From JAAYAE01 sp963678395 (GTDB taxonomy: Bacteria; Bacillota; Negativicutes; Acidaminococcales; Acidaminococcaceae), in assembly GCA_963678395.1 (NCBI GenBank), contig OY782827.1, positions 248,001 to 312,000 on the forward strand: a DNA stretch of 64,000 nucleotides, written 5' to 3'. Below are positions 52,647 to 61,471 of this stretch, in pieces. Below the pieces are notes generated by a model that worked only from the letters and a program-made list of their open reading frames with translations, had not been told where the DNA came from and did no database searches. How positions within the stretch are numbered: the stretch's first letter is position 1; each line of letters opens with the position of its first letter. Position numbers and translations under genes: made by a program.

Positions 52647-53859
52647 AGACATAGATAGGCGAAGTTGTATAATCGCGATTGTAGAAACCATTACCGTGTA
52701 AAACATCATAAATGTTGGTAGCGGCAATTTCTGTTTTCAAAGTTTTAACAAAATTTTCGTTGGTATTTTCAACAAAAACATTCTTCCCGAGTTTGTTAAT
52801 TATAGGAAGCTGTGTTCTTGCTTTTATGGTTCTAAGCAGCATACGCCCACGATTATTAAAAGCTAATACGCGCAGGTAGCTTGGAGCAATATTAGCGGTA
52901 GCAGCAAAGGGGACCGTCGGGGTAGATATAAGCATCTGACAAAGTAGGCGTTGAATTCTTGTTGCAGGATAGCGCTTACTTTTTATTTTTGTTACTAAAT
53001 CTGTAAAATCCGTGAAGTGGTAGTTGGCTGCTATTTTATTTTCCAAGCCTTCAGAAGTATCGCAATAGGTTGCAATATCTGTGGCTTCCAACTTAGCTAA
53101 AAGATAGTGTAATAAATCCGTGAGGGTTGAGTTTTGTAAACCTAAGGAGTGGTTTTCGTACAAGGCGCTTAATTGCGCACATACGCTTTGGGGAAGAGCG
53201 GATATTACTTTTTTGGTTATACCATTATTTAATATTTCTTTTCTAATGGCACTAGCGCTGGGTAATGTTGATACTATTTCGGTGTCTAAATATCCACTGC
53301 CATAACGTTGTATGGGAAGCGGTATAATAGAAGAGCTTTCTAAATGCAACCAACGATAATATTCTAGGGCGAGAATGTTATTAGGGCTTTTAATTATTTT
53401 TTTATAAGTAGGTAAGCTATTATTTAAAAGTTTTTCTACAGCAGCAGCATAAGCTATGCCACAGGACATAGTTGTTTTTAAGTCATCAGCATCAATGACA
53501 ATTTTTGCCAAAGCTTGTAACAACTCAGGATTTTTGGTTTCACAGCCAAAGGCAAGATGTGTTAGAGAACCTGTGGCTTGCAAAGTAGCCAAGGCCCCTT
53601 GAGCAAAAGATTGGCTGCTGCGACAAGCATAAATAACAGGTAGTTCTAGCACTAAATCAACACCGCCGGCAATCGCCATAGCAGCTCTTGACCATTTGTC
53701 AGATAAGGCCGGCTCTCCACGTTGTACGAAGGAGCTGCTCATAACGGCAACCACGGCAGCATCGCCCACAGCCTTTTTGGCTGTGTCGATTTGATAGGCA
53801 TGACCCTTGTGAAAAGGATTGTATTCGGCAACAATGCCAATGACGGAATTAGTTTTCAT
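52621..53859 (-). CDS. tmcAL: tRNA(Met) cytidine acetate ligase TmcAL
   Basis: It acetylates the wobble cytidine of elongator tRNA-Met using acetate and ATP (YlbM family). The nucleotidyltransferase HxGH motif is in VAEYNPFHKGHAYQI, then MSSSFVQRGEPA and GGVDLVLELP. At 412 residues the length is normal. The ATG at 53859 is set by GAGGTG four bases upstream; the frame is open from a TTG at 53871. It is divergent from acetate kinase, an interesting pairing since both use acetate. Confidence 0.92.
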   Translation of the reverse strand: MKTNSVIGIVAEYNPFHKGHAYQIDTAKKAVGDAAVVAVMSSSFVQRGEPALSDKWSRAAMAIAGGVDLVLELPVIYACRSSQSFAQGALATLQATGSLTHLAFGCETKNPELLQALAKIVIDADDLKTTMSCGIAYAAAVEKLLNNSLPTYKKIIKSPNNILALEYYRWLHLESSSIIPLPIQRYGSGYLDTEIVSTLPSASAIRKEILNNGITKKVISALPQSVCAQLSALYENHSLGLQNSTLTDLLHYLLAKLEATDIATYCDTSEGLENKIAANYHFTDFTDLVTKIKSKRYPATRIQRLLCQMLISTPTVPFAATANIAPSYLRVLAFNNRGRMLLRTIKARTQLPIINKLGKNVFVENTNENFVKTLKTEIAATNIYDVLHGNGFYNRDYTTSPIYVSTQTKVLK

Positions 53860-53896
53860 ACGACACCTCAAAAGTATTAAAATCTATTTTTCTAAA

Positions 53897-53925
53897 TGGA
53901 TAAATCTGAAAAATTAGTGTATACT
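53897..53925 (+). promoter_or_regulatory. possible ackA promoter
   Basis: TGGATA (53897-53902), 17 bases, TATACT (53920-53925). The -10 lies in a small dyad, TTAGT-GTAT-ACTAA (53914-53927). The -35 is weak, so this is tentative. Confidence 0.4.
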
Positions 53926-53985
53926 AACAGTATTATAGTATGGTTTAGCGGTAGTTGCAAAAAAAACAATCTGGGAGGCTTTTTG

Positions 53986-55194
53986 ATGAAGATATTTGTT
54001 GTTAACTGTGGCAGTTCGTCAATTAAATTTCAGCTAATAGATATGGACACAGAAACCCCTTTGGCTAAAGGCCAAATTGAACGTATTGGCAGTGAGGGCT
54101 CGTTTATAAAAATAACTCCTGCCGGAAAATATACCGTAGATTTACCCATGGATGTCCCCAATCACGATGTAGGTATCAGAGTGATTTTGGATGCCTTGCA
54201 AAATAAGGATTACGGTGTAATTAAAAGTTTAGAGGAAATAGATGCTATTGGACATCGTGTAGTGCATGGTGGGGAAAGATTTTCTGATTCGGTACTTATT
54301 ACTCAAGATGTGATGAATGGAATACAAGCGTGCGCAGAAATAGCCCCGCTACATAATCCTCCTAAGTTATTTGGTATTAAAGCGTGTATGGAATTTATGC
54401 CTATAACACCGCAGGTTGCTGTGTTTGATACGGCATTTCATCAAACCATGCCTAAGGTAGCTTATTTATATGGACTTCCCTATGAACTTTATGTTAAATA
54501 TGGCTTACGGCGTTATGGCTTTCATGGAACATCACATAAATACGTGGCGCAACGAGCAGCAGAAATGTTGCAGGAACATATGTCGGATTTACGTATTATA
54601 ACCTGTCATTTAGGCAATGGAGCTAGTATTGCAGCTATAAAGTATGGTAAGTCAATTGATACAAGCATGGGCTACACCCCTTTAGAAGGCTTGGTAATGG
54701 GAATGCGCAGCGGTGAAATTGATCCGGCAATAGTGCCCTTTTTAATGCAAAAAGAAAATATGACGGCGCCACAAATTGATGAATATTTAAATAAACGCAG
54801 TGGTATTTTGGGTATTTCAGGTTTGTCCAGTGATTTTAGAGATTTAGAGAGTGCAGCCAATAGAGGCGATGAACGCTCTCAGTTAGCAATTGATATTTTT
54901 GCCTATAAGGTTAAAAAATATATTGGCGGTTACGTTGCTGCAATGGGTGGCGTAGATGCAATTGTTTTTACAGCAGGGTTAGGAGAAAATTCACCTTTTA
55001 TGCGGGACAAAATTTGCAATGGCTTAGAATATTTGGGCACACGCATTGACCAAAAGCGCAATAAGGTTAGAGGAAAGGCACAAGAAATCAGCGTCAAGAG
55101 GGCTACAGTTAAAATATTCGTTATCCCAACAAATGAGGAGCTTGTTATTGCTAGAGCTACCTATAACATTTGTAAACGTATAATTAAATTATAG
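53986..55194 (+). CDS. ackA: acetate kinase
   Basis: Reversible transfer of phosphate from acetyl phosphate to ADP, giving ATP in fermentation. The ASKHA fold signature VVNCGSSSIKFQL is at the N-terminus. GHRVVHGGERFSDS, FDTAFHQTMP, RRYGFHGTSHKYV, ITCHLGNGASI and FTAGLGENS are all intact. The 402-residue length is typical. ATG 53986 with GGGAGG upstream is the start; the open frame from 53896 adds an unrelated 30 residues. No phosphotransacetylase gene is adjacent. Confidence 0.97.
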   Translation: MKIFVVNCGSSSIKFQLIDMDTETPLAKGQIERIGSEGSFIKITPAGKYTVDLPMDVPNHDVGIRVILDALQNKDYGVIKSLEEIDAIGHRVVHGGERFSDSVLITQDVMNGIQACAEIAPLHNPPKLFGIKACMEFMPITPQVAVFDTAFHQTMPKVAYLYGLPYELYVKYGLRRYGFHGTSHKYVAQRAAEMLQEHMSDLRIITCHLGNGASIAAIKYGKSIDTSMGYTPLEGLVMGMRSGEIDPAIVPFLMQKENMTAPQIDEYLNKRSGILGISGLSSDFRDLESAANRGDERSQLAIDIFAYKVKKYIGGYVAAMGGVDAIVFTAGLGENSPFMRDKICNGLEYLGTRIDQKRNKVRGKAQEISVKRATVKIFVIPTNEELVIARATYNICKRIIKL

Positions 55195-55211
55195 CTATCA
55201 ATGAGTTTTAC

Positions 55212-55240
55212 TTGACAAAGGTATATTGCATCGTTATAAT
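55212..55240 (+). promoter_or_regulatory. consensus sigma-A promoter of yceD-rpmF
   Basis: TTGACA (55212-55217), exactly 17 bases, TATAAT (55235-55240): a perfect consensus promoter, 18 bases before the yceD start codon. Confidence 0.92.
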
Positions 55241-55258
55241 TGTAAGGATTGGTGAATT

Positions 55259-55762
55259 ATGATTAAATTAAATGTAGTAGAAATCAAGAAAAAACTAGTG
55301 GGCGAAAAATCTTTTCAATTTGAATTGGAGCCTAAAGAACTGAACCTGATGCCGGATGACCTGCCTGTTGTGGGGAAAATCATGGTAGAAGGAAATCTTG
55401 CTAATGGTGGAGATGTTTTATTACTACATGCAGCAATAAAAACTTGCGTAGCTAGACAGTGCGGTCGTTGTTTGAAGGAATTTCAAGCTACGACACAAGC
55501 CGAAATTTTAGAAAAGTTTTATCCCGCAGATGCCCAAGGCATTGAAAAAGATGCATACACTTACGAATACGATGTGGTAGATATCACGGAAGCATTACGT
55601 GAGGGTTTGTTGCTGGTAGAGCCTATTAGTGCGCTCTGCAAAGAAGATTGCCGAGGTTTGTGCCCTGTTTGTGGAATTGACAGGAATTTAGCTTCTTGTA
55701 CTTGTGAAACAGACACCATTGACCCCAGATTAGCAGCGTTAAAGCAGTTGTTGAAAAATTAG
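55259..55762 (+). CDS. yceD: DUF177 protein YceD
   Basis: A 167-residue protein of the YceD/DUF177 family, encoded upstream of rpmF in most bacteria. It is linked to 23S rRNA accumulation in plants and bacteria. Cysteines cluster in CGRCLKEF and in the C-terminal CKEDCRGLCPVCG, suggesting metal binding. The leader is very short (about 12 bases from the predicted transcript start), with only a modest ribosome binding site (GGTG). Confidence 0.9.
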   Translation: MIKLNVVEIKKKLVGEKSFQFELEPKELNLMPDDLPVVGKIMVEGNLANGGDVLLLHAAIKTCVARQCGRCLKEFQATTQAEILEKFYPADAQGIEKDAYTYEYDVVDITEALREGLLLVEPISALCKEDCRGLCPVCGIDRNLASCTCETDTIDPRLAALKQLLKN

Positions 55763-55791
55763 ATTGAGAACTTTGAGGAGGTGTATTTGAA

Positions 55792-55974
55792 ATGGCAGTG
55801 CCAAAGAGAAAAATGTCTAAAGCTCGTCGTGATTCACGTCGTGCGAATTGGAAGCTCACAGTTCCCGGTCTTGTTGAGTGCCCTCAATGTCATGAAATGA
55901 AAATGCCGCATCGCGTATGTCCTGAATGCGGATACTATAACGGGAAACAAGTAATAGTAAAAGATGCTGAATAA
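55792..55974 (+). CDS. rpmF: ribosomal protein L32
   Basis: A 60-residue large-subunit protein. It starts AVPKRKMSKARRDSRRANW after the Met and carries a zinc ribbon with CPQC and CPEC (four cysteines), so this is the zinc-bound C+ form. AGGAGG precedes the ATG and a strong terminator follows. In related Firmicutes rpmF leads into fapR-plsX; here an insertion sequence lies in between. Confidence 0.98.
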   Translation: MAVPKRKMSKARRDSRRANWKLTVPGLVECPQCHEMKMPHRVCPECGYYNGKQVIVKDAE

Positions 55975-55987
55975 TTTCAGAAAAACT

Positions 55988-56012
55988 AGAAGCCTAAAGG
56001 CTTCTTTTTTTT
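55988..56012 (+). terminator. intrinsic terminator after rpmF
   Basis: A 7-bp stem, AGAAGCC/GGCTTCT, with a TAAA loop and a T8 tail. Confidence 0.93.
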
Positions 56013-56109
56013 GTTCAAAAGGGCTAATAACTTGACTGCATGGTCATTTATTTCACATTTTTGTTACGATGTTAGAGTAAAATATTAGTTGGCAAAAGAA
56101 ACAAAATAA

Positions 56110-56134
56110 GGAAGTGGATGTAAAATCCACTTCC
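56110..56134. repeat. hairpin in the left end of the insertion sequence
   Basis: GGAAGTGGAT/ATCCACTTCC, a perfect 10-bp stem with a 5-base loop, 63 bases before the transposase start. Read on the minus strand it is followed by TTATTTTGTTTC, so it could stop antisense transcription or shield the transposase gene. Confidence 0.6.
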
Positions 56135-56197
56135 CATAGTAGGAAAAATTCTTTAATATGTTAGTTGCTAGACAAAACATGTAAAGGAGTTCCTACT

Positions 56198-57658
56198 ATG
56201 GATATTGTAAATGAAAGCTTGCCGACATTCAAGGATATTGAGAAAATAATTTTCAGCTATGTGTGCAGTGCTGCCGTCGAAATGGTGAAGGACTTGTTGG
56301 AAGGCTACGATAGGAAGCTCATGGTCGAAAGAGATCGCAAGGCGTATAGGCACAAAGGTTTTAAGGCCAACCACATACGCTGCGTGTTCGGAGATGTCGC
56401 CTATAAGCGCACGGTCTATGAGCACATTAACGAAGAAGGCAAGAAGGAATTCATGTACCTTCTAGATGATGCCATGGGCATGGAGGTCATCGGCAAGATG
56501 TCATATAACTCTGTAGAAGCAATGGTTAAAGCAGCCACAGAGGTAAGCTTCAGGAAAGCAGAATCTGCCGTTAATCTTACCAGCCAAATAAATATAAGCA
56601 GCCAAGGAATTTGGAATACGGTGCAGGAATTTGGTAAAAAACTGGAAGCAGAAGAAACAGACATGGCCAAAAGATTAGAAGAAGATAAGCCGCAGACGGG
56701 TAAAGAAGCACCGGTATTGTTCGAAGAAGCTGATGGTATATTCCTGCACCTGCAAAAGCCCTACCGCCCAAAAGAGGCCTCGGGCAAAGAGATAAAGGTC
56801 AGCACGGCCTATGAGGGTATACGTAAGGGAAAAGACGGCAGAAATGAAGTCGTGGGAAAAGTTATGACCGCAGGTTTTGAAGAGGCAAAAGAGTTCCACC
56901 GCATAAGGGAAGCCATGATTCAAACAAAGTACAATACGGATGAAGTAAAGTACAGGTTCATTAATGGGGATGGAGCAGCCTGGGTTAAGCATCCTTATGA
57001 TCCGTATACTATTTACCAATTAGACAGGTTTCATGTGTTCAAGAAGATAATTTACGCAATAGCCGATACGGCTATGCGTAAAGAGCTAAAAGCATTGTAT
57101 ATGGACGGTAAAACGGAAGAGTTGCTGGCGAAAATAGACGCCTATGCAAACAGTGTTGCCAGTAATGAGAAGGAAGACAAAAGAGAAGAAAAAGCAAGAG
57201 CGTTGTACAGCTATTTGAGCAACAACGAGGCAGGAATAAAAGCTTATTTTGATATGAAGGAAAAGCTGCCTAAGCCGCCGGAAGGACTTTTATACGGATC
57301 TATGGGTACGCAGGAAAGCCAGAACTGCTCGGTAATTACTTTAAGGATGAAGCACCATAAAGGCAGCTGGGGCATCCCAGGTGCAGGCTACATGGCAAAA
57401 ATACTTACGAGATTAGAAAACAAGACCTTTTATACGGCTCTTGAACGCTATACGAGCCTTATAGACAGAGAAATAGTTGTATTTGCCAAAGATATTTTAA
57501 GTGCTGCTGCAATACCTAGGGTCGTAGGCAAAGGCAAGAAAGATGGAAACATCCGCAAGGGGCATTGGGCAATTGCAGACGCAAAGATGACCGGCAGTAG
57601 GAAATCTTTGCTAAGGGCATTTGGATATAGAGAATTTAGTGAGATAGCACATATCTAA
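56198..57658 (+). CDS. ISLre2 family transposase
   Basis: A 486-residue protein matching the ISLre2/UPF0236 transposase family: an early RDRKAYRHKGFKANHIRCVF with GDVAYKRTVY, a central INGDGAAWVKHPYDPYTIYQ likely holding a catalytic Asp, and a C-terminal GSMGTQESQNCSVITLRMKH. It looks intact. ATG 56198 has AAAGGAG 8 bases upstream; the longer frame from 56165 is not used. Codon use looks richer in G and C than in neighbouring genes, consistent with transfer. Confidence 0.88.
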   Translation: MDIVNESLPTFKDIEKIIFSYVCSAAVEMVKDLLEGYDRKLMVERDRKAYRHKGFKANHIRCVFGDVAYKRTVYEHINEEGKKEFMYLLDDAMGMEVIGKMSYNSVEAMVKAATEVSFRKAESAVNLTSQINISSQGIWNTVQEFGKKLEAEETDMAKRLEEDKPQTGKEAPVLFEEADGIFLHLQKPYRPKEASGKEIKVSTAYEGIRKGKDGRNEVVGKVMTAGFEEAKEFHRIREAMIQTKYNTDEVKYRFINGDGAAWVKHPYDPYTIYQLDRFHVFKKIIYAIADTAMRKELKALYMDGKTEELLAKIDAYANSVASNEKEDKREEKARALYSYLSNNEAGIKAYFDMKEKLPKPPEGLLYGSMGTQESQNCSVITLRMKHHKGSWGIPGAGYMAKILTRLENKTFYTALERYTSLIDREIVVFAKDILSAAAIPRVVGKGKKDGNIRKGHWAIADAKMTGSRKSLLRAFGYREFSEIAHI

Positions 57659-57785
57659 TTTAGCTTATAACAACTTGGGAGGATGAGTTTGCCCAAAATT
57701 TTATGGAAAATTCCATTCAACAATTAAAAATGCAAGGTTTTTCCTACGAAGAAAGATTTGCCAACTTTTACTTGACTGATACTGT

Positions 57786-57813
57786 TACGATAAAAAGCTT
57801 GCTTTTTATCGTA
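57786..57813. repeat. perfect palindrome upstream of fapR
   Basis: TACGATAAAAAGC and its exact complement, 13-base arms with a TT loop. It covers the proposed -35 box of fapR. It could be an operator, a rho-independent-like hairpin, or part of the insertion sequence end. Confidence 0.6.
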
Positions 57814-57827
57814 TAGTATTTTATAAT
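57799..57827 (+). promoter_or_regulatory. promoter of the fapR-plsX-fab operon
   Basis: TTGCTT (57799-57804), 17 bases, TATAAT (57822-57827). The predicted transcript start near 57834 is just before the FapR site. Confidence 0.7.
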
Positions 57828-57838
57828 AACAACAGATG

Positions 57839-57855
57839 TTAATAGCTGGTACTAA
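57839..57855. promoter_or_regulatory. FapR operator
   Basis: TTAATAGCTGGTACTAA closely matches the known 17-base FapR palindrome TTAGTACCTGGTACTAA (14 of 17, with a perfect right half). It lies just downstream of the -10 box, as in autoregulated fapR operons. Malonyl-CoA is expected to release FapR and switch on the operon. Confidence 0.85.
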
Positions 57856-57870
57856 AAGTGGGTGATAGTA

Positions 57871-58446
57871 GTGAGTGCATCGAAAAAACGAATAAGACAA
57901 GAGTCTCTTCTTAAGGGGCTGGAGAAAAACCCGTTTCTTACAGATGAGCAGTTGGCTAATGCGTTGGAGGTTAGCATTCAAACCATACGCTTGGATCGTT
58001 TAGCTAAAGGCATTCCGGAGCTTAGAGAAAGAACTAAGCACATGGCTATCGATGCTCAGGAAAAACTTCAAGCTATCGCCAGTGAGGATATTTTTGGGCA
58101 GCTTATCGATTTGGATTTAGGACACAGTGGCATATCTATGCTACAGGTTACCCCTGATATGGTTTTACAAAAAACAGGCGTGGCAAGAGGACACTATATG
58201 TTTGCACAGGCCAATTCATTGGCACTGGCGGTTATAGATGCTCCGGTAGCTTTAACTGGCGTGGCTAATGTTAAATATAAAGTACCTATTTACACAGGAG
58301 CCAATTTAGTTGCACGTGCCGAAGTTATAAGGAAACAAAATGACAAGTACATCGTTTGGGTTAAAATTAGAAATAATAATAAAGAAGTATTTAGGGCAAA
58401 ATTTTTGATAGTTTCGTTATCTGAAGAGAGGGCCGGCCAAAAATGA
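57871..58446 (+). CDS. fapR: fatty acid and phospholipid biosynthesis repressor FapR
   Basis: A 191-residue repressor with an N-terminal DeoR-like helix-turn-helix (NPFLTDEQLANALEVSIQTI, then RLDRLAKGIPELRERTK) and a C-terminal hotdog domain that binds malonyl-CoA. GTG 57871 is set by GGGTGAT 4-5 bases upstream. It overlaps plsX by ATGA. The FapR operator in its own leader shows negative autoregulation of the operon. Confidence 0.94.
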   Translation: MSASKKRIRQESLLKGLEKNPFLTDEQLANALEVSIQTIRLDRLAKGIPELRERTKHMAIDAQEKLQAIASEDIFGQLIDLDLGHSGISMLQVTPDMVLQKTGVARGHYMFAQANSLALAVIDAPVALTGVANVKYKVPIYTGANLVARAEVIRKQNDKYIVWVKIRNNNKEVFRAKFLIVSLSEERAGQK

Positions 58447-59444
58447 AAATAGCAGTAGATGTAATGGGAACAGATTTTGGACCGGGCGAAATAGTACTAG
58501 GAGCTTTGCAAGCTGTGGAAGAATATGGCTGCCAAGTAGTACTTGTTGGTGATAGTCAACAAATAAAACAGGTTTTGCTTCAAAGAAAAGCACAAAATAA
58601 TCCTAACGTTACTGTGCAGCATGCTAGTCAAGTTATTGAGATGAGTGAACATCCTGCTATTAGCGTTAAAGCTAAAAAAGATGCCTCCATCGTTGTAGCT
58701 ACGGAGCTTTTGCATAAAAAAGAATGTGATGCTTTAGTTTCAGCTGGCAGTACAGGAGCGGCAGTCGCCGCCGCACTTTTTAGCCTGGGAAGGATTAAAG
58801 GCATTGAAAGGCCTTCCATAGCGACAGCTATTCCTAGTATGAAAGGCACGACTGTTTTGTTGGATTCAGGAGCTAAGGTAGATGCGAAACCTGAACAACT
58901 AGTGCAAGGGGCAGTTATGGGTGCTATTTATGCGGAACTTATTTTAGGCATAAAAAATCCTCGAGTTGGTTTGCTAAACATTGGCGAAGAAGAGACCAAG
59001 GGTAATGAACAGGCACTTGCTACTTATCCACTCCTCAAACAAGAAACATCAATTAATTTTATTGGCAATGTAGAGGGTAGAGACATTAACAAAGGTACGG
59101 TAGACGTAGTTGTATGTGATGGTTTTGTGGGCAATGTGGTGTTGAAGGTTGCCGAAGGTTTAGCTAGGGCAATATTAACGCTCATGAAAGATGCCATTTT
59201 GCGTGATGGGTTGTTAGCCAAGCTGGGCGCATTACTTATAAAACCGGCGTTAATGAAGCTTAAGAAAAAATTGGATCCTGCAGAGTATGGCGGTGCATTG
59301 CTTTTAGGTGTTAAAGCTCCTTTTATAATATGTCACGGCAGCTCAAGGGCAAAGGCTATTAAGAATGCTGTAGGCGTGGCAATTAATTTGGCTGAAAAAG
59401 ATGTGGTCGGTCGCATCGGCAAGGAAATTTCACATGAGACATGA
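58443..59444 (+). CDS. plsX: phosphate acyltransferase PlsX
   Basis: It makes acyl phosphate from acyl-ACP for phospholipid synthesis. Signatures are IAVDVMGTDFGPGEIV at the start, EHPAISVKAKKDASIV, SAGSTGAAVA, LLNIGEEETKGNE and CDGFVGNVVLKVAEG. The length of 333 residues is normal. It starts inside the fapR stop codon and ends inside the open frame before fabH. Confidence 0.96.
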   Translation: MKIAVDVMGTDFGPGEIVLGALQAVEEYGCQVVLVGDSQQIKQVLLQRKAQNNPNVTVQHASQVIEMSEHPAISVKAKKDASIVVATELLHKKECDALVSAGSTGAAVAAALFSLGRIKGIERPSIATAIPSMKGTTVLLDSGAKVDAKPEQLVQGAVMGAIYAELILGIKNPRVGLLNIGEEETKGNEQALATYPLLKQETSINFIGNVEGRDINKGTVDVVVCDGFVGNVVLKVAEGLARAILTLMKDAILRDGLLAKLGALLIKPALMKLKKKLDPAEYGGALLLGVKAPFIICHGSSRAKAIKNAVGVAINLAEKDVVGRIGKEISHET

Positions 59445-59464
59445 GAATGGAAGAGTGTAATATT

Positions 59465-60457
59465 ATGATGAAACAAAGTGTTGGATTTTTAGGTATGGGT
59501 TGTTATATTCCTGAGAAAGTAATAACTAATTATGATTTAGAAAAAATGGTGGAAACCAACAATGAATGGATTGTTGATCGCACAGGTATTAAAGAAAGGC
59601 ATATAGCGGCACCGGAAGAGGCTACTTCTGACTTAGCTGTCAAAGCCGCTAAATTGGCCATTGCAGATGCAGGTTTAACGGCTGAAGATATTGATTTAGT
59701 AATTGTTGCCACCGAGACACCTGATACTAAATTCCCTTCTACGGCGTGTCTAGTACAGCATGAAATAGGAGCTACCCATGCTGCTGCTTTTGACTTATCT
59801 GCAGGGTGTTCCGGATTCGTATATGGGTCTGCAGTAGCTAGCCAATTTATTGCTACTGGTTTGTACAAGCATGTATTGGTTATAGGGGCAGAAACCCTTT
59901 CTCGTATTATGAATTGGCAAGATAGAAATACTTGTGTGCTTTTTGGTGATGGCGCCGGAGCTGCCGTATTAGGAAAAGTTGATGCTGGCTATGGTATTTT
60001 GTCAATTGATTTAGGTGCTGATGGTGGCGGTGGTCCTCATCTTATTATGCCTGCAGGTGGTTCCAGAAAACCGGCTTCCCATGAAACAGTGGACGCATGT
60101 GAACATTCTATTCAAATGAATGGCAACGATGTTTTCAAATTTGCTATCAAAATTATGCCTAAAACGGCTTTGCGTGTATTAGAAAAAGCAGGACTTAAAA
60201 AAGACGATATTGATCTTTTGATTCCTCATCAAGCCAATGTTCGCATAATAGATTCTGCGGCCAAGCGCTTGAAGTTATCCCAGGACAAAATAATGGTTAA
60301 TGTAGAAAAATATGGTAATACCTCAGCAGCATCTATTCCTATTGCCATGTGTGAAGCAAGAACAGAAGGCCGTTTGAAAAAAGATGATAATGTATTGCTG
60401 GTAGGATTTGGTGCTGGCTTGACTTGGGCATCTATCTTAGTGAAATGGCATAAATAA
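59465..60457 (+). CDS. fabH: 3-oxoacyl-ACP synthase III (FabH)
   Basis: It starts fatty acid synthesis by condensing acetyl-CoA (or branched acyl-CoA) with malonyl-ACP. The catalytic triad is Cys in LSAGCSGFVYG, His in IPHQANVRI and Asn in YGNTSAASIP. The length of 330 residues is typical. I place the start at ATG 59465, with GGAAGAG about 9 bases upstream; ATG 59468 is equally possible and ATG 59441 less so. Confidence 0.96.
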   Translation: MMKQSVGFLGMGCYIPEKVITNYDLEKMVETNNEWIVDRTGIKERHIAAPEEATSDLAVKAAKLAIADAGLTAEDIDLVIVATETPDTKFPSTACLVQHEIGATHAAAFDLSAGCSGFVYGSAVASQFIATGLYKHVLVIGAETLSRIMNWQDRNTCVLFGDGAGAAVLGKVDAGYGILSIDLGADGGGGPHLIMPAGGSRKPASHETVDACEHSIQMNGNDVFKFAIKIMPKTALRVLEKAGLKKDDIDLLIPHQANVRIIDSAAKRLKLSQDKIMVNVEKYGNTSAASIPIAMCEARTEGRLKKDDNVLLVGFGAGLTWASILVKWHK

Positions 60458-60522
60458 TATTTTTAGTGTTAGAGCTATTTCTTTCTAACAAATATACAAG
60501 GATTTTAAGGAGGAAGTTTACA

Positions 60523-61470
60523 ATGAGCAAAATCGCATTTATATTTCCCGGTCAAGGTTCTCAGACCGTAGGAATGATGAAAGAATTCTATGACAATTAT
60601 CCTATAGTTCGTGATGTATTTAAAGAAGCTGATGAGGCCTTGGGATTTTCTATTAGCACAATGTGTTTTGAAGGACCTGAGGATCAGTTACGTTTGACTT
60701 ATAATACGCAACCTGCTATTTTAACTTGTAGTATAGCTGCCATGAAAGTTTTAAATGAACATGGTATTAAACCTGATATTGCAGCAGGCCATAGCCTAGG
60801 TGAATATTCAGCACTAGTGGCAGCAAATGCTATTAGTTTTGCTGACGCTGTTCGTACAGTGCGCAAACGTGGACAATTTATGCAAGAAGCCGTTCCTGTA
60901 GGTCAGGGAAGTATGGCTGCCGTACTAGGACTAGATGGCGATATGATTGTAGAGATTTGTAAAGATGCCGAAGCAACTACCGGTAAAGCAGTGCAAGCAG
61001 TAAACTTTAACTGCCCGGGACAAGTTGTAATTGCTGGAACTGTAGAAGGTGTTAACAAAGCTATAGAAGATTTGAAGGCAGCTGGTGCTAAACGAGCTAT
61101 TTTACTTCCGGTAAGTGCTCCTTTCCATAGCTCTTTGATGAAACCAGCAGCTACAAGATTGGCTGAAGAACTAGAGAATGTTACTTTTCATGATGCACAA
61201 ATTCCTGTAGTAGCTAACGTAACCGCAAATGAAGTTACTGCTGCTAATGAAATTAAAGATCTTTTAGTTGAACAGGCTGCGGCTCCTGTATTGTGGGAAA
61301 AATCTGTTAGAAATATGATTGCTAATGGTGTTACTACTTTTGTGGAAGTTGGACCTGGGAAAGTATTAACAGGGTTTACCAAAAAAATAGCCAAGGAATT
61401 CACCGGTCTTAACGTAGAAGACGGAGTAAGTTTAGAAAAAACTCTTGCTTGTTTTAAGGAGGTTAGATAG
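60523..61470 (+). CDS. fabD: malonyl-CoA:ACP transacylase FabD
   Basis: It loads malonyl groups onto acyl carrier protein. GQGSQTVGM is the N-terminal oxyanion loop, GHSLGEYSAL holds the catalytic serine, and APFHSSLM the histidine. The protein is 315 residues. ATG 60523 has AAGGAGGAAG upstream; the GTG at 60466 is rejected because it would add 19 non-family residues. Confidence 0.96.
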   Translation: MSKIAFIFPGQGSQTVGMMKEFYDNYPIVRDVFKEADEALGFSISTMCFEGPEDQLRLTYNTQPAILTCSIAAMKVLNEHGIKPDIAAGHSLGEYSALVAANAISFADAVRTVRKRGQFMQEAVPVGQGSMAAVLGLDGDMIVEICKDAEATTGKAVQAVNFNCPGQVVIAGTVEGVNKAIEDLKAAGAKRAILLPVSAPFHSSLMKPAATRLAEELENVTFHDAQIPVVANVTANEVTAANEIKDLLVEQAAAPVLWEKSVRNMIANGVTTFVEVGPGKVLTGFTKKIAKEFTGLNVEDGVSLEKTLACFKEVR

Positions 61471-61471
61471 A

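Larger units (their letters stand above)
56087..57766. mobile_element. ISLre2-type insertion sequence (tentative ends)
   Basis: A single transposase gene lies between candidate terminal inverted repeats. AGTTGGCAAA at 56087-56096 is mirrored by TTTGCCAACT at 57757-57766, and inner GTAGGAAAAA at 56139-56148 by TTTTTCCTAC at 57738-57747. I see no clear target duplication, so exact ends are uncertain. It lies in the rpmF-fapR gap. Confidence 0.65.

Noticed and set aside
57703..57816. 37-codon frame after the transposase
   Set aside because: It runs through the candidate inverted repeats and the palindrome, has no ribosome binding site, and could arise by chance.
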